A stretch of 64,000 bases of DNA from Cavia porcellus (lineage: Eukaryota > Chordata > Mammalia > Rodentia > Caviidae), in the NCBI RefSeq assembly GCF_034190915.1, contig NW_026947485.1, positions 130,836,337 through 130,900,336 of the forward strand, given 5' to 3'. The notes below the pieces were generated by a model that worked only from the letters and a program-made list of their open reading frames with translations, made no database searches and had not been told where the DNA came from. Below are positions 21,608-32,522 of the stretch, in pieces (position 1 is the stretch's first letter; each line of letters starts with the position of its first letter). A program made the translations under genes and the position numbers.

Positions 21608-21679
21608 GAGGTGCAGCTCAGCAGCACAGAGCCTGCCTGCAAGCGCGAGGTCATGAGTTCGATTCCCGAGTTTGATTCC

Positions 21680-21680
<1 letters not shown>
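21608..21680 (+). mobile_element. ID-related SINE
   Basis: The body GGAGGTGCAGCTCAGCAGCA and GGTCATGAGTTCGATTCCCG matches the ID A and B boxes. The tail has become a CA microsatellite. Confidence 0.8.

Positions 21681-21720
<40 letters not shown>
21681..21720 (+). repeat. (CA)n microsatellite
   Basis: About 20 uninterrupted CA units at the 3' end of an ID SINE. Confidence 0.98.
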
Positions 21721-21722
<2 letters not shown>

Positions 21723-22269
21723 CAGCAGGATGGGTGATCGTGAAGAGAATGTGAGTCTTTACAAAGAGGACCGCCTTCGGGATGGTTTGGGCGCAGCCCA
21801 GATGATGGTGGAGAGGCAGACTCGATTCCTATGAAGAAAGAAGAGGTAACAATAAATTTGCAGAGCAGTTTACAAAAGTTAAACTGAACGCTTGACTAGT
21901 GACAACATAGCCCTCAATCATGTGCTCACTTAAGTGAAATGAGAATACTGGTATAATTTTAATACCCTGAATTATTTCAAGGAAGCAGCACATATCAGTG
22001 GTTGGTTTTACATCGGTGCTTGCTGGCTGAGAATAGGTGTTAGGAATGTGTGGTCTCAGCCCCAAGTTTAAATTCTATTTTGATGCTGAGCAAATTACAT
22101 AAGATCTCTGTGCCACAGGGTGCAGGTAAAGCAACTGTGACGATCTTTGCGCTCCCTTGAAAGAATGTCATAAGGAAGGCAGGAAGAGTTTCTGCTTACA
22201 GCAGCCGTTCTAAAGAAAGAGCACAACTGACTGCTGTGTTACATTTTATTTTATTTCTTTTGTCTTTTT
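21721..22269. other. Intergenic, with possible MIR fragment
   Basis: Around 22075-22150 the order GCTGAGCAAATTACATAAGA, CTCTGTGCCACAG resembles the MIR core in plus orientation. Otherwise nothing is recognised. Confidence 0.4.
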
Positions 22270-22405
22270 CAGACAGAGTCTGCTATGCAGTTCAGGCTGG
22301 TCTTGGACTCACTTGGTAGCCAAGGCTGGCCTCAAATTCACAACAATCCTCCTGTCTCAGCCTCCCGCGTGCTGGGTTTGCGGGCGTGAGCCACGCCACC
22401 TGGCT
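22270..22405 (-). mobile_element. B1 SINE
   Basis: Reverse complement of a near full-length B1: AGACAGAGTCTGCTATGCAG, CCAAGGCTGGCCTCAAATTC, TCCTCCTGTCTCAGCCTCCC and GCGTGAGCCACGCCACCTGG, with a T-rich tail on its left. Confidence 0.92.
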
Positions 22406-22735
22406 GCTATCACCTTTCTTAAATCCGGCAGATGTGGATAAAGGACCAGGAACTTGCTGTGACCTGGGCTGATGGTGTGAGCGAACATTCTCTCCTGAGC
22501 AGTGAGCAGTGGGCTTTGTTTTAACCAAAGGTGGTTAGGTCTGCAGACTCGTTGCATCCTGTCTTTAATCCTTAGTTAGGGATTAACCACATGCACCTTG
22601 CTCGGCTAGTACTCTCACGACTCTTACTTTTCCCTGCCAGAGAGCTGTTGCTTAACTTGGTGAACTTCTTCACTAGTTTGTGGTGCTGTGTGTGGCAAGT
22701 CTGTAGACTCTAGACTAAGCTTTTAATATTTACTT

Positions 22736-22947
22736 TTGTGGTAATAGGAATTGAACCCTGGGCCTTTGCCCTGAGCTACACCCTAGCCCTGTTTTATTTT
22801 TACTTACGTAATTTATTTTTGGAGATAGCACCTTGCTTTGTAGTTCAGGCCGGCCTTAAACTGACTGTGTAGCCTGGTCGGGCCTTGAACTCACATGATC
22901 CTCCTACTGCAGCCTTCCAGGATCCAGGCTAACCTTACTGTGCCTGC
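22736..22947 (-). mobile_element. Composite B1-ID SINE
   Basis: On the minus strand a B1-like 5' half (22947 to about 22825) is followed by an ID-like 3' part (22790-22740, reverse complement GAATTGAACCCTGGGCC and CTGAGCTACACCCTAGCCC). The same fused order recurs at 38570-38766 and 42140-42343, so it is a composite family and not two insertions. Confidence 0.82.
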
Positions 22948-22964
22948 CCTCCTTTCTTTTTAGT

Positions 22965-23080
22965 ATTTTTTATTTTTGAGACAAGTTCTTGCTAAATTGT
23001 CCAGATTAGACTGGACCTTGCAGTTTTCCTGCCTCAGCCTCTCAGAGTGCTAGGATTACAGGTATGAGCTGCCCCAAGCT
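22965..23080 (-). mobile_element. B1-like SINE
   Basis: Reverse complement B1 blocks TTTTTGAGACAAGTTCTTGC, CCTGCCTCAGCCTCTCAGAG and GTGCTAGGATTACAGGTATG are present. It is diverged. Confidence 0.82.
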
Positions 23081-23760
23081 TTTAATCTATGTGTGTACCT
23101 CGTCTGTTATCCTCTGCCTATCCATCCATTCATCCACCATCCCATTGCTTTCATTTATTTATTAACTTTGTTGTTTATTAACTTTATTTGTTGACAGACT
23201 AAATAAATTAATTATGCAAGTAATTTAGAGTAGTGGTTTGCTAAGGTAAACCCTGAGATGCAAAGCTGTTATTGTCTATTTACCCACTGGTATCTTGTGT
23301 GTTAATTATACATCTATAAAAGTATGCATGATTATAAGACATTAAGCCTCAGAAATAGAACCTCTCTGAGCCAGGTTCCTAAATAATGATGTGTGTGCAG
23401 GAAGAAATGCTAATCCTCTCCCACCCAGGTCTCAGTTCAGGGCCAGAAACCTTGAAATCTATGTTATTCTTTCTGATTGTAACATGGATTTTTGCACACT
23501 ATAATTGTGAGCTCTGTAGGGAATCAGAGTTGAAGGCGATTGTAGGCTGATGAGTGTGTGCAGAGCCTATTTCTGAAGCTGAGGATATGCCCCGTCTCGG
23601 ATTCCTTCATGGTGATCTTGAAACTTAACACCTGCAGCCTAAAGGGAGCCAGGTTTACTTTGGCTCAGGTTGCTGCCCACAGTCTGGGGCTCCAAACAGA
23701 AGGGAATGGTATGGGGCCTGGCGGAGGAAGAGCTGCTCACTTCATGGAGGCCACGAAGCA
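23081..23760. other. Intergenic, nothing recognised
   Basis: AT-rich sequence including short ATTTATT-rich stretches at 23150-23210. No element is assigned. Confidence 0.5.
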
Positions 23761-23863
23761 GAGAAAGAAGAAAGAGACGGAGAGGAGAGGGAGAGGGAGG
23801 GAAAGGGGGAAGGAGGGAGGGAGGAGGAGACTGGGGGAGAGATGTGGAGGTGAAAGCAGGGAG

Positions 23864-23906
<43 letters not shown>
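23761..23906 (+). repeat. Purine tract with (GA)n and G-runs
   Basis: A strand-asymmetric purine-rich tract. GGG-type runs at 23789-23821 are followed by about 20 GA units at 23868-23906. The arginine/glutamate and serine/leucine frames found here are by-products of this tract. Confidence 0.95.
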
Positions 23907-23909
<3 letters not shown>

Positions 23910-24899
23910 CCAGGAAGGGAGATACACCTGTCCAATCAGGCCCCCATGGACCCATGTCTCCCACCCAGACCCTGCCTCCTAACTGCAAGTCATCGACCAT
24001 ACCCTCACAGTCCAGCTGCCCTCCAGAAGCCCCGTCTGAGTGCAGGAGGCCTGGGGGCATCTAGACATGAACCCTCACCCGCATCAGACTCCCGGCAGAG
24101 CACGCAGGCTGAGCTCCCTTGCGGGAAGCTGGTTCTGATTCTCAGAGAAAGGCCGTACGGAGGACTCTTCTTAGTAGGTGATATCAAAGACTGATGTTTC
24201 CCAGAGCTCCTCTTCCCAGGAATCTGAAGCTCTGGGTTCTGTGCTCACCCAGCGGGCCAAGCATGCTCCAGGGGCCTCATCCACCCACTGCTCTCAGAGA
24301 GGTCCAGCGGTTGCTGATTCCCACCCTCCTGTCCTCCTTCCCTGGTGAGGGTGGCACGTTTTGAACTGGCCATTCTGAGTCAGCCCCGAAGTTCCGTAGA
24401 ATCTTGGGCACAGAAATGGGTGGGGTCCCCAGGGTCAGGGGCTCTAGACTCCCTGAGAGAATCCATTTCTGCAGCTGGAGGGTGGGTACTGGAGACAACA
24501 GGGACCCTCAGAGGAGCTCAGCAAGGCCGCGCTCTGCTCTGCTTCATGTGTGAGTTATTCTGCTTCTAATTTTCCTTTTAGTTACAATTAAATAATCACG
24601 TATTTGGAAGCTGCCCTTCCAGTCAGCTGTCCAGTTGACGCAGTTGTAGCGTCTTCCATGGAATCAGCCCTGAAGGGACTATAGAGGGAAGAAGGAAATG
24701 TGGGTGTGGAAACTGGCGACAAACCACCTCTTTTGAGGTTCAAGGTGAATTCTGACCAGGATAAATATCACAGTGTTTCGGTAAATGGGTTTGGATTCTA
24801 GGGGATGTGATTCTACGGTCTGGGGCCTGTGGCCCCCTCCTTAGCCCCTTCCCTGGTGCAGAGGAGCTGTGTTCTGCTTTTCTCCCTGGACTCACAAAA
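23907..24899. other. Intergenic, nothing recognised
   Basis: GC-moderate sequence. The open frames seen on both strands around 24.0-24.57 kb do not show conserved domains or splice structure I can support. Confidence 0.45.
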
Positions 24900-25760
24900 T
24901 AGAAACACTCAACACTTGAGGAGAAAAATTGTAATAGAAGAGAGATCCAAGCTGCATGTTATATACCATCCAAAGCAAAAATAGGGACTATATTAAGAGA
25001 AGAGAATCTGCTAGCAATGCTAAGCAAGAATTATAAAAAGAACCCAGTGGAAATATCAGATATTAAAATAAGGTAACTGAAATAAAAGACATATATGATA
25101 GAAACGGGTAAATAAGCAGAAGAATGAATTGGTAAGTTGGAGACAAACTTAAGAGAATTTTCCTAAAGAAGAGTAGGAAAAGACAAAGAGACATAGAAAG
25201 CTAAGGTGTAAGAAGTTACCAACCTCCAGCTAACAGAAGTCTCCAAAGAAAAACCCCAAACAAAACAAACAAATAACCCAGACAAAAGGCAACAGGAAGC
25301 ATGTGAAAAAGAGATAAAGCTAATTTCCCCAGAATGAAGGAACTTGGGAGGTTTTCATTTAAATGGGCCTGCAGCATACCCCACAGAGAGGAAAAGAAAA
25401 ACCTGCCCCTAGACATACAGAAAAATAAAACGTTAAGAGCGTCACAAAAAGTCTACAACTCTAGAGAAAAAGCAGTTGTCTTGGAGAGGATTAGGTAGCG
25501 GATCCCAGATGGCTTCCTGCCAAGTACAGGGTGTTATTAACGGATAGAGAAGCTCACTTCTAATTTATAGTCTTATATTCTGGCCACATTCAAATGGGAG
25601 GATTTTCCCTCAGAAGGTTTGCCATCAAAAGCGACACTGGAACTACTTTGGAGGAACAGCCTCACCTGTAACACAGACACATGATGAAGAGAGGAGCAGA
25701 AAGCAGGTCACCTAGGATCTTGGAAACTTGATTAACCTCCTCCTAGTGGCCCCGATCAGG
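24900..25760 (+). mobile_element. HAL1/L1 ORF1-region remnant
   Basis: The A-rich sense strand shows, in order, blocks resembling the 5' ORF1 part of HAL1/L1 elements: AGTGGAAATATCAGATATTA, CAGAAGAATGAATTGGTAAG and, further on, CCCCAGAATGAAGGAACTTG. It is decayed, with no intact frame. Subfamily is not determined. Confidence 0.6.
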
Positions 25761-25924
25761 ATGCTTGGTTTTGCTTTCCACAAATCAGTCAGAGGAAAAT
25801 TCTGTCTGCATTGGAATGGAGAGGGGCGGAAATTCATATAAAGTAGCAGACAAAACAAGGATCCCTTGTTACTCTATTAACGACTGGCCCTTTCACTTAA
25901 TTACCTGGTGTTATTTCTTCTCCC

Positions 25925-26235
25925 CTTTTGGAGTGCAGACTAGTACAACCACTGTGGAAATCAGTGTGGAGATTTCTCACAAAACAAAGATTGGAGGTCC
26001 CATTCAACCCAACTTTTCCCTTCTGGGTATTTTCCCAGAAGAACTGAAAACATCATTCCACAGTGATATATGTGCACCCATGTTTATAGCAGCACAGTAT
26101 ATAATAGCCAGATCTCAGAAACAACCTAAATGCCCATCAACAGGGATGGATAAAAAAGATGTGGTACACTGTTTATACAATGGAGTACTACTCAGCTATA
26201 AAGAATGATAAACAGCACTTTTATAGGTAGATGGA
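25925..26235 (+). mobile_element. L1 3' end (ORF2 C-terminal remnant)
   Basis: The translated sequence contains the familiar end of L1 ORF2 (Y-N-P-C-G-N-type, then a P-L-G-I/F-P-type block) and the nucleotide block AACCTAAATGCCCATCAACA followed by TACTACTCAGCTATAAAGAA. Multiple stops are present. Confidence 0.85.
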
Positions 26236-28984
26236 TGCACCTTGAGAACATGCTCATTAGTGAAATAAATAAGACACACACATGCAAACATTGTATCCTT
26301 TCATTAGTGTGACAAGCTGAAAGAACTATTTATGTGTATGTATATGTATATAAAAATAGTTAAGATTTCTCTGAGTTTGCTAAAGAGACAAATTTGTGCT
26401 GGTATTGTTCAGACAATTGAAGGCAGATTTTGTGCTTTGGGTGAATGACTTGGAGATGACAAGGCGCAATGTATGTACCATTGTTACTCCCGATTTTGTT
26501 GTAGTTTACTTCTTCTCTTCTTCCTTTCCTTCTATCTGTGAATAAAACAGACTTAAAAGTAAATGAAAAGTGAACAAAAGCACCTTCTTGCCCTGGGAGG
26601 GAGAGAGGACCGGCTTGGATGTAGGAACCAGGGCCTCAGAGCATTTTGTGTGGAACGTGCTGAGGCGGTTGGGGCCCAGGAACTGAGGCTGAGGGCCGGG
26701 CCGGTGACTCCATCCAGGGGGCTGAACACCGCAGGGGCTGAGCTCCGAGCTTGCGCTGCAGCCACTGCCTCTCCCTCCCTGGTCTGGAGCCTTCCCAGCC
26801 CTTCCTCCTCCTCCTCCTTTTCTTCCTCAAAACTAATTTGGTGCACTGTCCCCAGTTCTCAGGCTCAGCCCACCCCGACTTCCTGCCTGGTTTCACGGTG
26901 CCCCGCGGTCTCCTATCAGCGCCTGCCACTCTACCCCGCAGTGCCACTTAGTGGATGTTTCTCTCGGGGACCCAGGCTGGCCTCTAGCGATTTGGGCTCA
27001 CAGTGATCCAACCGTCTGCTCTCAGCCGGGGGCTCCCCATGGTTACTCCCCTCTGCTGTCCTCTCTCCGGCCAGGAGGTGACCGCTTTGCAGAGCCAAAG
27101 ATGTGCTTAACGGTGCTTTCCCTTTATTTGCAAAACTTCCTGTGCTCCTGCTCTGTTTAGGGCAGCAGACCGCAGCACTGTCCCTGCCCCATAGAAGAGC
27201 TGGCCACACAGTGCTTAAAAGCTTTGCATCTGATTGGCTGCAAAGCGATACAGAAACACAGGCAGAAAGCTGGAAAACCAAAGAACAGAAGAGCGGCGTG
27301 CGTCACAGTTCCATCATTCAAAAGCAGTACAAGTAGCATTTTAATTGATTTCTTTAGGTAAAAAAGCTAACAGACTTCGCTGTTTCAGAGCAGGTTTTGC
27401 TGTGTGGTGAAGTGGGAAGGCTAGCTGTACTGCTGTTCCAAATGCTGAAGCCGTGGATGCGCCATTACTGACTAGGTTGACGCGGTGTGTTGTGTAGCTG
27501 TGGCTTCTGACAAAGACGACAGATCAGTCCCTCCGGCCTCAGCATCACGGCTCACCGTTACAGCGCGTCTTCTAGGCTGTCAGAGTCTGCCAGGCTGCTT
27601 CTGTGTGTGCAGCTTCTTCCTTTATTTCTTACGATGAGCCTAACGTAAGCCTGCTCTTCCTGCACCACGGTCCGCGCTTGGCCGCTCCCTGAGGCTGCAC
27701 ACTCTCGGTGCAGACCCTTTTCACTTAAAAATTAGTTCATAGAAACAGCTTTCCAGGAGGTGGGTGGCACACAGGGGGCAAACGTTAATTTAGAGGCCTC
27801 AGCAGGCAGAGTCTCCCAACACCTCCCAGACAAAGGGCCTTTGTCCGCCGGCTGGAGGCCTGGCCCGCTGGCCTGGCCAGTGCAGGTTTCCCTGTGGCTG
27901 CCCACACCCTGGGGACAGGCAGGGACCGCAGAGGCCTAGTCCTTGGCTTCTCTCCCTCCGGGAAGGACTGGAGGCACACGGCCCCTCTTGCTGTCATCTG
28001 CCCAGGGCACCCTAGAGCCTTTACCCTTGCAGCTGCCAGTTTTAAAGTGAAATTAAAACTTTTTTGGCTCTTAGAATTGGTTGGCTCAGTGAGAGAAAAT
28101 GGCCCTGGTGTTCACGGAAGTGAACTGGGGCAGTGTAGAAAGGTTTTGATGAAATGTGTCACTCTGATCACCCAGCAAGGTCAGACTGCCTCACGGAGGC
28201 TTCAGACTATGTCACGCTGTCCAGAAGGCCAGCCCAGAGGGCAGACAGCAGGCAGGGTGACCCTGGCCGCTTCTCATGAAAGGCCACACCAGAATCAGTG
28301 AAAATAATAGCAGCTTTTTTTTTGTTTATGCTGGGGAACTGATAACCACAACACTCCACATCTGCACCCCCTGGAATGCCACTTTCCTACCCAGAAGCTC
28401 CTGTGTTTAAACATCTTTTATTAGTATATGTTTATGACACGGTGAATACATTTATCGCTGGAGAATCCGTGCATACACAGCTGGCCTCTCCCTCTCCTGC
28501 ATCCCCCAGGCCCCTCTCCACAGCCTGCCCTCCTGCTCTGTGTTGAGACCCCAAAATCACATTTCACAGTGGCGCCTCCTCCTCTTTCTCTGCCTCGGCC
28601 CAGCTGCCTGGGCAGGACTGGAAGCCAGACCGGAAGCTGAATCGGGCCGGGGCTTTGCACACGCACCTCAGCTTCCCTTCATAGCCCACTCCATCCCCAC
28701 AGATCAGTGAGCCCCCCAGGTCCCAGTGCACACAGAGCTGCTGTGCATGCAACCTTGTTTGTTTTGTGCTCTTGGAATCTGGCCTGTCCCCTGACCTCTG
28801 CCCCGGAACTCTGTCCCGACCACTTCCCAGTCTGACATTCTGGCTCACAACAAGTGCACTGAGGTTCAGCTCACTTCCAACCCCACCAGCTCTCTCCTCT
28901 GGGTGGGAGGGAATGAGCGGTGTGGCCCTGAAATACATAGCAAAGTGCAGATTCCGTCGGGGCCCTGGTGTCTGGGAACTCGAG
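26236..28984. other. Intergenic, GC-moderate, nothing assigned
   Basis: The 26.55-27.2 kb and 27.6-28.0 kb parts are relatively GC-rich but have few CpGs compared with 29.92-30.17 kb. The frames at 26553-27006 on both strands overlap each other and lack motifs. It could hold lncRNA exons, which cannot be judged from sequence alone. Confidence 0.4.
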
Positions 28985-29215
28985 GAGAACGTGTCAGAAG
29001 CACAGGCTTCGGGCCCCAAAGACCTGGGTGCGAGTCCTCCCTCTACTGGCTATGCTGTCTTGCTTCAAGCAGGTGACTCTCCCACTCTGGGCCTCGGTTT
29101 CCTACGCTCGGAATAGGGCTGGTCACAGTGCGTATCTCGCAGAACACTGCAAAGATTATGTGGGGTGTACGATGGGAAAGCACCGGGCCTCCAGGTGCAG
29201 GGAAGCCCTCTGCGT
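28985..29215 (+). mobile_element. MIR element
   Basis: The sense-orientation MIR order is clear: AAGCACAGGCTTCGGGCC, GACCTGGGTGCGAGTCC, CTACTGGCTATGC, AGCAGGTGACTCTCCC, CTGGGCCTCGGTTTCCTACG and GCAAAGATTATGTGG. Its preservation is better than most MIRs in the window. Confidence 0.87.
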
Positions 29216-29360
29216 GCTGGAGTTTAACCCAGAACTGGAGCCCCAGGTGGTCAGCAGACCCCTCCACATTGTGGGCGGCAGGGTTCAACTCACATACTGT
29301 GTAAATAAAGATTCCACTAGGAACTATATAGGAGTGAAACTGTAAAGAAATCAGCATTTT

Positions 29361-29450
29361 AGGGGCTGGGGATTTAGTTCAGCGGCATAAGCGCTTGCCT
29401 TGCAAGCAGGTGGTCGTGAGCTCGATTCGGGGGTACAGATAAAAAAAAAA
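29361..29450 (+). mobile_element. ID SINE with perfect 15-bp target duplication
   Basis: The body GGGGCTGGGGATTTAGTTCA through GTCGTGAGCTCGATTC is followed by an A tail. AGAAATCAGCATTTT flanks it at 29346-29360 and 29451-29465 without a mismatch, which indicates a recent insertion. Confidence 0.96.
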
Positions 29451-29565
29451 AGAAATCAGCATTTTGATGATTTTCTCAACCTTATGTATTTTTTCTTACA
29501 TAAGGATCACATTCCTCGTTGGGAGTTGGTACATACACCTAGTGCATCGCACTTCTTTTTAGGAT

Positions 29566-29667
29566 CTTTCCCCTCCCCTCCCCTCCCCTGTCTTCCCCTC
29601 CCCTCCTCTCCCTTTCTCTCGCTTCCCCTTTCTTTCCCTCTCTTCCCTCCATCTCTGCCCCGCTTCC
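29566..29667 (+). repeat. Pyrimidine tract with CCCCT repeats
   Basis: Tandem CCCCT units at 29569-29590 continue into a C/T-only stretch. The minus strand is therefore G-rich with GGGG runs. Confidence 0.93.
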
Positions 29668-29679
29668 CCCTGAGGGCTG

Positions 29680-29871
29680 AGCCGGGCATGGTGGCGCATA
29701 CCTGTAATTCTAGCACTTCGCAGGCTGAGGCAGGAGGATCGCTGTGCGTTTGAGGCCAACCTGGGCTACAAAGTGAGTTCAAGACCAACCTGAATGGCAT
29801 AGTGAGACCCTGTCTCAAAAACCAAACCAAACCAAAACAAAGAAACAGACAAAGAAACAGACAAACCCCAG
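29680..29871 (+). mobile_element. B1 SINE, full length, with 12-bp target duplication
   Basis: GCCGGGCATGGTGGCGCATA starts the element, which continues through CAACCTGGGCTACAAAGTGA and the internal duplicate to an extended A/C-rich tail. CCCTGAGGGCTG occurs before (29668-29679) and after (29872-29883). It is the best preserved B1 here. Confidence 0.96.
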
Positions 29872-29921
29872 CCCTGAGGGCTGGTTTGGAGGAAGGCTGG
29901 GTTTCGGCTAGGGTTTTCACT

Positions 29922-30165
29922 CCTGCGCCCAGACCTGCGGCTCCTGCGCCCTGAGCCCGGCAGAGGGCGCTGCGCCCACGCGCGTCCCCAGCTCCCCAGC
30001 GCCGGCCGGGAAGTGGGGCCGTGGCACCCAGGCCGGGCGGACGCGAATGGTGACACGTGGCCGAGGTCGGAAGCCGTGAGGTCTGGCGTCAGCGCCCGGT
30101 GGAAAACAAAGTGCTTCTGCTGGGCAGGCCGGGTGCGTACGTCTGCCCACCAGGGGTGCCGGGCA
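29922..30165. promoter_or_regulatory. CpG-rich segment, candidate promoter or insulator
   Basis: About 28 CpG dinucleotides fall in roughly 245 bases, far above the surrounding DNA, with high GC content. It contains a CTCF-like motif (29957-29970), an E-box CACGTG at about 30054-30059, and is followed by a TGACTCA AP-1 site near 30209. No TATA box or exon is evident. The gene it might serve is not identifiable here. In human a lncRNA lies in the corresponding ELL2-GLRX interval. Confidence 0.65.
29957..29970 (+). promoter_or_regulatory. CTCF-like binding motif
   Basis: CCGGCAGAGGGCGC agrees with 13 of 14 positions of the CCASYAGRKGGCRS consensus and sits inside the CpG-rich segment. Confidence 0.6.
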
Positions 30166-30582
30166 TTTCCAGGCAGCATGAGTTCATGCGAAATCGCCCG
30201 ACTGTGTGTGACTCAGATCCGATCTGTCAGCTGGAGTCCGATTGCACCTCTTCTCACTTTGGGCCGTGATTTGGACTTTTCCGGTCATCAATCGTTTCTG
30301 TGCTGGCTGAGGACTTTTGAGTGTTTCATGAGCTGGGGCGCTGGGCGAGGGGGGGGGGGACTGACTTAGGACAGATGCGAGGTGGCTTTATGTGTGTGCT
30401 GTCCCCACCCTCAGGGGTTCCCTCCAGGGGATGCCCAGAGCTGCAGGTAGCACTGTGCCCCGTAAGTCTTGGGACTGGTATGTGCCTATGCCGTGCTGCT
30501 GCTCTATCTCCAGACAGCGACCTCAAGGCCAGCATGGGTTTCTGTTTCTTCTCCACAACTGCATTCATAGAAGATTCTTTTC
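30166..30582. other. Intergenic, nothing recognised beyond an AP-1 site
   Basis: TGACTCA occurs near 30209. A run of G at about 30351-30359 is present. No repeat or exon is assigned. Confidence 0.45.
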
Positions 30583-30700
30583 TTTCCTTTCTTTGAGACA
30601 GGGTCTCACTGGGTACTTCAGGTGGGCCTTGAATTCTCTATGTAGCCCAGGCTGGCCTTAAACTCCAGGCCACCCTCCTCCGAAGCCTCCTGAGTGCTGA
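30583..30700 (-). mobile_element. B1 SINE
   Basis: Reverse complement B1 right half and middle: TTTGAGACAGGGTCTCACTG, TATGTAGCCCAGGCTGGCCT and AGCCTCCTGAGTGCTGA. The 5' end of the element is missing. Confidence 0.88.
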
Positions 30701-32488
30701 AGGAAGTGGATCTTAGCAACCTCAGCATGTGAATTCTTTTCCCTTTCCTTATTAAGTGGAGGACCTTTAGCTTACTGCTTAAAAGAAACACCTCCTAGCT
30801 GCTCTTTGGCTTGTGCTTTTGGCTTGTTATTAAATAAGATAAGGGCTACTGGGACACAAGCCCTGCACACAGTGAGGCCATCCTAGTAAGCATAACGGCT
30901 TCTCAGTGACAACTGGCTGAGTGGTATATACAGTGTGGATACGCTGGACAGAGGGATGCTGCCTGCTCCAGGCCAGACAGCAGAGACAGGGTGAGGTTTC
31001 ATCACAGCACTGTGAATAGTGTGCAGTTTAGAACTTAGGAATGGTCTAATTCTGGAATTTCCATTCAATGTTTGGGAATATTGTTGACCAGGAGGCTAAC
31101 TGAAACCACAGAAATCAAAACTGCGGATAAGGGGGCAACTCCTGTGTACTGTTTATGTTTTCAAAAGAAATCTGTGTAGAAATCTAAGAGAAGCATGCCA
31201 AACTTTTTTTTTTTTTCCTGGCAGGAAGCCCTGGAGGGGATTTTTCATGGGGGCTGGGATACCTGGACCAGGCATGGGAGCAGGGGTGCAGGTGACTTGT
31301 GAGGGGAGCAGCTCCTCTCTTCCTCACCCCTCCTGCTTCCTCCCTGTCCCCTTCTCCTTTCTTCCTTCTCCTCCTCTTCCTCCTCTCTATCCTCTTCCCT
31401 TGCTTTTCTCCTGCTTCTAACCTTTTGAAAAATCTTATGAACTGAGTCAATGACAGCAGTTCTGGGTCATCTGTTTTTGAGATTTTGGCTGAATTGGACA
31501 CTGGGTGACAGAGACAAGGTGCACTTAGAAACTAGAGAAAACCAGCAGAACTGGGAGGGTTGGAGAGGGTGTGAGCAACTGAACTGGAGAAGCCCAGGTA
31601 ATAACACCCCGGAGAGCAAGTGAACCGGAGGAGACTGGGTAATAACACCCTGGGTTCACACTGGGAGAACCCCTGAAGAGCAGTGTCCTGGGGGTGGGGG
31701 AGAAATGTCATCTTCAGGGGCAGCAGCGGGCCTGAGCCTGCCTGGGTCCTGTGAGGGTGACTCTTGCCACTTGTCCCTCTAGTGCCCTGCTCTAGACGTG
31801 CCTCTATGCATATTGAAGGGGAATCCGTCCTTTGAAGTCCCCCACACCCATGGCTAGTTCAGGCTAACTGGGCCCCTTGGAATTTTTCTACTGATTTTAA
31901 TCCTCTTGCTCAGTTTGTGAAATCCCAAATGTCTGTCTCTCAAAAGTTTTCCACTAGAAATCTTTATGCCAGGATGTATTTTGTGTGTGTATGTGTGTCT
32001 GTTGATTTAGGTACTTTCTTTTTTGACCTTTAAGGTTTTTACAGAGGGAAAAGTGTTGGTGACAGGATAACGCACAAGGCATCTGGCCTGTGGCCTCTGT
32101 TGGGCTTTCTGGTTGTCTTGCTGAGCTTGTGCCTAAGTGGAACCAGAAGAGGGCGGCGGGGCGGGGGGGGGGGTGTTAGTGAGCCACTGGGCACTTCTGA
32201 GATGCAAAGACATGAACATCTCAGGTGGGCAGGTGAGCTGGCAAACACACAGGCGAGCCAGCAAACAAACAAAATCCCAAACATTTGTCCAGCCAAGTCT
32301 AGGAGACGTAGCTCTGTCCCACTGGACTCTGCCCCACCCCATGACACACAGGAAATGTGGTGGTCTGACATGTGCTTGGTCCTCGTGGATGAGTGCAGTG
32401 TCATGAATAATGTTTGGCTTGTGACATAAATCCTACCCCTTTCTCCCTCACTCAGAGGAGTATGCGGAGGCTGAGAAGAATGAAAGCA

Positions 32489-32493
<5 letters not shown>
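30701..32493. other. Intergenic, with pyrimidine tract and CTCF-like motif
   Basis: A C/T-rich tract spans about 31315-31410. A second CTCF-like motif is at 32143-32156 next to a long G run (about 32157-32174). No exon or mobile element is assigned. Confidence 0.5.
32143..32156 (+). promoter_or_regulatory. CTCF-like binding motif
   Basis: CCAGAAGAGGGCGG matches 13 of 14 consensus positions of CCASYAGRKGGCRS. Same orientation as the motif at 29957. Confidence 0.5.

Positions 32494-32520
<27 letters not shown>
32494..32520 (+). repeat. (TG)n microsatellite
   Basis: About 13 TG units. The longest open frame in the window (32668-32039, minus) passes through it and gains a His-Thr run, which argues against that frame being a gene. 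Confidence 0.97.

Positions 32521-32522
<2 letters not shown>

Noticed and set aside
23558..24194. Overlapping 168- and 174-codon plus-strand frames rich in Arg and Glu.
   Set aside because: They are produced by the purine tract and (GA)n, which is free of stops in several frames.
26553..27006. Frames of about 100-147 codons on both strands near 26.6-27.0 kb.
   Set aside because: They overlap each other on both strands in GC-rich DNA, and none shows a domain.
26550..28400. Exons of the lncRNA found beside ELL2 in human (LINC01554).
   Set aside because: Position is compatible, but no transcript evidence or recognisable sequence identity is available, so no gene is annotated.
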